This document shows positions 60,820 through 64,000 of a DNA stretch of 64,000 nt, in pieces. The notes below the pieces were generated by a model. It ran no database searches, had not been told where the DNA came from, and saw only the letters and a list, made by a program, of their open reading frames with translations. Origin of the DNA: Streptomyces cinerochromogenes (GTDB lineage: Bacteria > Actinomycetota > Actinomycetes > Streptomycetales > Streptomycetaceae); the NCBI RefSeq assembly GCF_014648635.1, contig NZ_BMRM01000004.1:124001-188000 (forward strand), in the 5' to 3' direction. The stretch's first letter is position 1. Every line of letters begins with the position of its first letter. Both the position numbers and the translations under genes were made by a program.

Positions 60820-62268
60820 TTACTGCGCGGGCGCCTTGTCGCTGCGCAGGAACACGGCGCTGGTGAGGACGCCGAGGAGGACGATGGCCGCGTTGACGGC
60901 GATCGCGACCTTGATGCCGCCGAGGATGGCGGTGGCTCCGGTGCCCGCCATGGCGGCGGTGACGACGGCGCTCATGATCGGCGTACCCATGGTGATACCG
61001 ACCTGCTGGGTCATGGTGGCGAGGCCGGTGGCCAGACCCTGCTCGTGGTTGGGGAGACCCGTGGTGGCGGTGACCATGAAGCCCACGATGACCAGCATGT
61101 TGCCGACACCGCCGAGGAAGCTGGCGACCAGCATCAGCCACATCCACGAGCGGTCGTCGCCGAGGCCGACCAGCGCCGCGGTGAAGACGGTCTGCAGGAT
61201 GCCGCCCACGATCAGGGTCTGCTTGCTGCCGAGCTTGCCGATGAACTTCGGGGCCGTGACACCACCGGTGACCGTGCCCAGGCCGAGGATGCCGAAGGAC
61301 AGGCCGGCCGCGAGCGCGGAGAAGCCGAGGACGTCCTGCAGGTAGATGGTCAGCGGGAAGACCAGGGAGCACTCGGTGAGGAACGCGATCAGACCGGCGA
61401 CGTTACCCCAGGCCACCGACCGCTTGCCGAGCACGCTGAGCGGGACCAGCGGGGCGGACACCTTGCGCTCGACGGCGTAGAACACCACCAGCAGCACCAC
61501 GCCCGCCGCCAGCGACAGCAGGGCCTCCGCCGAGCCCCAGCCCTTCTCGCCCGCCTGGGTGAGCCCGAAGATGATGGCCAGCAGGCCGAGGGTCACGCTG
61601 ATGGCACCGGGCAGGTCCAGCTTGGGACGGTCGTCGGGACGGGACTCCTTGATGACCGTCGGGGCGACGAACAGCACGACGAACGCGACGGGCACGTTGA
61701 TGAAGAACGACCACCGCCACGACAGCAGGTCGGTCAGCACACCACCGAGGATGGCGCCGGTGGTGAAGCCGCTGGACATCAGCGCGCCGTTGAGGCCGAG
61801 CGCCTTCTGGCGCAGCGGGCCCTCCGGGAACGAGGTGGTCATCAGCGACAGCGCGGCAGGAGTCACGGCGGCGGTGGCCAGACCCTGGAAGACGCGGGCA
61901 ATGATCAGCATCTCCGGGTTCTGCGCCAGCCCGCCCACGAGCGAGGCCGCACCCAGGACCACGAGGCCGCCGAGGAACAGCCGGCGACGGCCGAACAGGT
62001 CGGCGACCCGGCCGAAGAGCAGCGTGAAGCCCGCCGCGCACAGTGCGAACGAGGTACCGATCCACTGCAGGTGCGACAGCGAGAAGCCGAGGTCCTTGCC
62101 GATCACCGGCAGCGCCACGTTCAGGATGGCAAAGTCCACGGCCAGCATGAACTGCGTGGCGAGCAGCAGCACCAGCACCAGCTTGAGCCGGGGGGTGAGC
62201 ACGGCGGGTGCCGCGTCGACGGCAGTGCCGGGCGCGGTACCGGCCGCCTCGGTATCAGTGACAGACAT
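60820..62268 (-). CDS. MFS drug exporter, DHA2 (EmrB/QacA-like)
   Basis: This 482-residue transporter has about 14 hydrophobic helices with the family segments LDFAILNVALPVI-like (AVDFAILNVALPVI), GRVADLFGRRRLFLGG (motif A) and WRWSFFINVPVA (motif C region). It probably exports a toxic compound using the proton gradient. It is divergent from an XRE-type regulator that shares an operator-like palindrome, so expression is likely controlled by that protein. Confidence 0.93.
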   Translation of the reverse strand: MSVTDTEAAGTAPGTAVDAAPAVLTPRLKLVLVLLLATQFMLAVDFAILNVALPVIGKDLGFSLSHLQWIGTSFALCAAGFTLLFGRVADLFGRRRLFLGGLVVLGAASLVGGLAQNPEMLIIARVFQGLATAAVTPAALSLMTTSFPEGPLRQKALGLNGALMSSGFTTGAILGGVLTDLLSWRWSFFINVPVAFVVLFVAPTVIKESRPDDRPKLDLPGAISVTLGLLAIIFGLTQAGEKGWGSAEALLSLAAGVVLLVVFYAVERKVSAPLVPLSVLGKRSVAWGNVAGLIAFLTECSLVFPLTIYLQDVLGFSALAAGLSFGILGLGTVTGGVTAPKFIGKLGSKQTLIVGGILQTVFTAALVGLGDDRSWMWLMLVASFLGGVGNMLVIVGFMVTATTGLPNHEQGLATGLATMTQQVGITMGTPIMSAVVTAAMAGTGATAILGGIKVAIAVNAAIVLLGVLTSAVFLRSDKAPAQ

Positions 62269-62393
62269 GACGTCGAGTCCTTTTCCTCGTGGTTCCTGAC
62301 ACGCGCCGCACTCGGTCGCGTCACGCGGTTACGGGGAAAAGGCTCGTGGGCGGCCGGATTCCAAGCCAGCACCCTGCATTGCACAGCCAGCAC

Positions 62394-62420
62394 GAGGGTA
62401 GTCATTTCATGACCACCCTC
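62394..62420. promoter_or_regulatory. Operator-like palindrome between MFS exporter and regulator
   Basis: GAGGGTAGTCAT (62394-62405) and ATGACCACCCTC (62409-62420) are inverted copies with 11 of 12 matching bases and a 3-base centre. It sits in the shared promoter region, 126 bp before the MFS start and 88 bp before the regulator start. It is a good candidate binding site for that regulator. Confidence 0.6.
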
Positions 62421-62507
62421 ACGGCTTTCAGCCTTCGGAACCGGCGGGCATCATGAGAGGTCAACAGTGGGCAGACCCTGCCGCACTCCGCCGACCTGGA
62501 GGCATGA

Positions 62508-63416
62508 ATGGACGCCTCGTCCGAGCTGGGAGACTTCCTCAAGTCGCGCCGCGCCGCGCTGCGTCCCGAGGAGGTCGGCATCAACCCGCACCCGAGCCGC
62601 CGCCGCGTCACCGGGCTGCGCCGTGAGGAGCTGGCGATGCTCGCGGGCGTCAGCATCACCCACTACACCCGCATCGAACAGGGCCGCGCCACCAGTGTCT
62701 CCGACGGCGTGCTGGAGGCGATCGCACGCACCCTGCGCCTCACCGACGACGAGACGGCCCATCTGAAGGACCTCGCGCGCCCCGCGGCCTCCTCGTCCCG
62801 TCCCGCCCCGCCCCGCGTGGCGCACGCCAGCGCCTCGGCCCGGCAGTTGCTGGCGGCCATGACCGACGTACCGGCCGTCATCATGGACCGGCACAACGAC
62901 GTCCTCGCGTGGAACCAGCTGGGCCACGCGCTGCTCGCCGGCCACCTGGCGCCCGACAGCCCCGACACACCCGCCACCCGCCCCAACCTGACCCGGATGC
63001 TGTTCCTGGACGAGCAGTACCGGGAGTTGTACGCGAACTGGAACGAGCAGGCCCAACTCGCCGTGGCGCACCTGCGCCTGGTCGCCGGCCGCCACCCCGA
63101 CGACCGCGCCCTCGCCGAGCTCGTCGGGCAACTGACGATGAACAGCGACGAGTTCGCCGCCCTCTGGGCCCGGCACCCGGTGCGCACCTGCACCTCCGGG
63201 CTGAAGCACCTGCGCCACCCCCTGGTCGGTGCGCTGGAACTCAGCTTCGAGAACCTCATCCTCCCCGGCACCTCGGGCCAGCGCCTGATCGCCTACACCG
63301 CCGAGCCCGGCTCTCCCTCGGAGGCGGCACTGCGGCTCCTGGGCAGCGCGACGGCCCCGGTGGTGCAGGACACGACGGCGGCACGGCACTCGGTCACCAC
63401 ACCGGCGGCGCGGTGA
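62508..63416 (+). CDS. XRE-family regulator with MmyB-like ligand domain
   Basis: This 302-residue protein has an N-terminal Cro/C1-type helix-turn-helix (about residues 30-85: RRRVTGLRREELAMLAGVSITHYTRIEQGRATSVSDGVLEAIARTL). A C-terminal MmyB-like PAS-related domain, which binds small fatty-acid-like molecules in characterised members, follows. It is divergent from the MFS exporter and probably represses or activates it in response to the exported compound. The ATG start is supported by the operator spacing. Confidence 0.92.
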   Translation: MDASSELGDFLKSRRAALRPEEVGINPHPSRRRVTGLRREELAMLAGVSITHYTRIEQGRATSVSDGVLEAIARTLRLTDDETAHLKDLARPAASSSRPAPPRVAHASASARQLLAAMTDVPAVIMDRHNDVLAWNQLGHALLAGHLAPDSPDTPATRPNLTRMLFLDEQYRELYANWNEQAQLAVAHLRLVAGRHPDDRALAELVGQLTMNSDEFAALWARHPVRTCTSGLKHLRHPLVGALELSFENLILPGTSGQRLIAYTAEPGSPSEAALRLLGSATAPVVQDTTAARHSVTTPAAR

Positions 63417-63476
63417 CCCCGGCGGGCACCGCCGCCGGTCGCCTGATCGGGCAGACCTAGCGGGACGACATCGCAA

Positions 63477-63518
63477 AGAGCCCCCCTGACCCGCGTTTTT
63501 GCAGGTCAGGGGGGCTCT
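63477..63518. terminator. Bidirectional terminator
   Basis: AGAGCCCCCCTGACC (63477-63491) pairs with GGTCAGGGGGGCTCT (63504-63518), a 15-bp perfect stem around a 12-base loop. It lies between the XRE regulator (plus strand) and the end of tRNA-Ala (minus strand) and can serve both. Confidence 0.9.
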
Positions 63519-63524
63519 TGGGTG

Positions 63525-63597
63525 TGGAGCCTAGGGGAGTCGAACCCCTGACATCCGCCATGCAAAGACGGCGCTCTACCAACTGAGCTAAGGCCCC
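63525..63597 (-). tRNA. tRNA-Ala (anticodon TGC)
   Basis: A complete 73-base cloverleaf on the minus strand starts GGGGCCTTAGCTCAGTTGG. It has the anticodon loop CTTTGCA with TGC and a GGGGTTCGACTCCCC T-arm, and ends with the discriminator A. The CCA end is not encoded. It reads GCA and other GCN codons. Confidence 0.98.
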
Positions 63598-63729
63598 GGG
63601 AAGGAGCGACCGGCCGGACGGATCACTCTCCGGCGGGTGCCGCAGACCAGAGTACCGGGTCACCCCCCATATCCCGCAAAAAGATTGGGGGTCCCCGTGG
63701 ATGACCACTCTCCGTAAGATGCTCGACGT

Positions 63730-63747
63730 GGTTCGCTACAGCGAACC
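63730..63747. promoter_or_regulatory. Perfect inverted repeat in the HTH-gene promoter
   Basis: GGTTCGCTACAGCGAACC has 8-bp arms around AC and lies 33 bases upstream of the HTH gene start. The spacing and symmetry suggest an operator, possibly bound by the gene's own product. Confidence 0.55.
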
Positions 63748-63779
63748 GCGGTTTTCAGGGGAAGCGATGGGGAGACGCA

Positions 63780-64000
63780 ATGGACGCCGCACAGCAGGAA
63801 GCCACCGCCAGAGCGCGGGAGCTGCAGCGGAACTGGTACGGGGAGCCGCTGGGGGCGCTCTTCCGTAAGCTCATCGACGATCTCGGGCTGAACCAGGCCC
63901 GGCTCGCGGCGGTCCTGGGCCTGTCCGCTCCGATGCTCTCGCAGCTGATGAGCGGCCAGCGCGCGAAGATCGGCAATCCCGCGGTGGTCCAGCGGGTGCA
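63780..64000 (+). CDS. Helix-turn-helix DNA-binding protein (partial)
   Basis: The first 73 codons are in the window. After a charged helix (QEATARARELQRNWYG) it has a Cro/C1-like HTH with LNQARLAAVLGLSAPMLSQLMSGQRAKIGNPAVVQRV. The ATG at 63780 has a GGGGAG site 5 bases upstream. The palindrome at 63730-63747 suggests self-regulation. The target and the C-terminal part are unknown. Confidence 0.85.
   Translation, partial: MDAAQQEATARARELQRNWYGEPLGALFRKLIDDLGLNQARLAAVLGLSAPMLSQLMSGQRAKIGNPAVVQRV

Noticed and set aside
60481..62412. 643-codon plus-strand frame
   Set aside because: It is the complement of the MFS exporter, and its Gln/Arg/Glu/His-rich translation has no motif.
60294..63597. 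Integrative element between two tRNA genes
   Set aside because: No integrase, excisionase or duplicated tRNA end is present; the genes between are an ordinary exporter and its regulator.
63457..63708. 83-codon minus-strand frame
   Set aside because: It covers tRNA-Ala and a terminator, so it is not protein coding.

Overview
The window is chromosomal DNA of a high-GC actinomycete, almost certainly a Streptomyces. Coding genes have strongly GC-biased third positions and many GTG starts, with ATGA/GTGA stop-start overlaps. The right third carries the conserved block crgA / class E sortases / pabA / pknB-pbpA-rodA-pstP-fhaB-fhaA that lies near oriC in Streptomyces. No rRNA, CRISPR array, transposase or integrase was seen.

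1-15.5 kb, all minus strand: a specialised lipid/polyketide locus made of discrete type II style proteins. It holds a ketoreductase (cut by the window edge), a two-domain hotdog dehydratase, two acyl carrier proteins, two intact ketosynthases (KS), two KS-like proteins that have lost the active-site Cys, three small DsrE-like proteins, a double-hotdog protein, an alpha/beta hydrolase, a LuxR-type regulator, an all-helical protein of unknown function, and a 1245-residue protein that joins an acyltransferase, a second degenerate acyltransferase-like segment and a kinase-like domain. The last two genes head the locus behind a promoter flanked by five 10-bp direct repeats. I cannot name the product. 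This is the best candidate for an undescribed pathway.

15.8-19.6 kb: a signalling/regulatory island with a gamma-butyrolactone-receptor-type TetR regulator, an orphan OmpR-type response regulator, an AfsA-family butyrolactone synthase and an NAD-dependent epimerase/reductase. It probably controls the neighbouring pathway.

19.6-24.1 kb: a complete pqqABCDE operon preceded by a secreted PQQ-dependent sugar dehydrogenase, so cofactor and user enzyme are encoded together.

24.3-39.2 kb: an exopolysaccharide/cell-surface glycan locus. It has a Tat-exported beta-helix protein, a CDP-alcohol phosphotransferase with a cytidylyltransferase, a secreted beta-propeller/Fn3 protein, a flippase, a Wzz/tyrosine-kinase-like chain-length protein with a broken P-loop, a polymerase, a GDP-mannose 3,5-epimerase-like enzyme, two GT4 glycosyltransferases, an acetyltransferase and the initiating polyprenyl-phosphate sugar-1-phosphate transferase.

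39.4-43.7 kb: a two-gene unit of unknown function. A 1097-residue protein with a Gly-rich hinge and a Ser/Thr-rich beta stretch is followed 4 bp later by a 339-residue protein with a His-Gly ... Gly-Cys pattern that could be a caspase-like (clan CD) peptidase.

43.9-64 kb: the conserved near-origin core: DUF5324-like protein, cyclophilin, rhomboid protease, a DnaA-box cluster, crgA, a DUF881 protein, three class E sortases around pabA, then the pknB-pbpA-rodA-pstP-fhaB-fhaA operon controlling hyphal wall growth, tRNA-Leu, an MFS exporter with a divergent XRE regulator, tRNA-Ala and the start of an HTH regulator.
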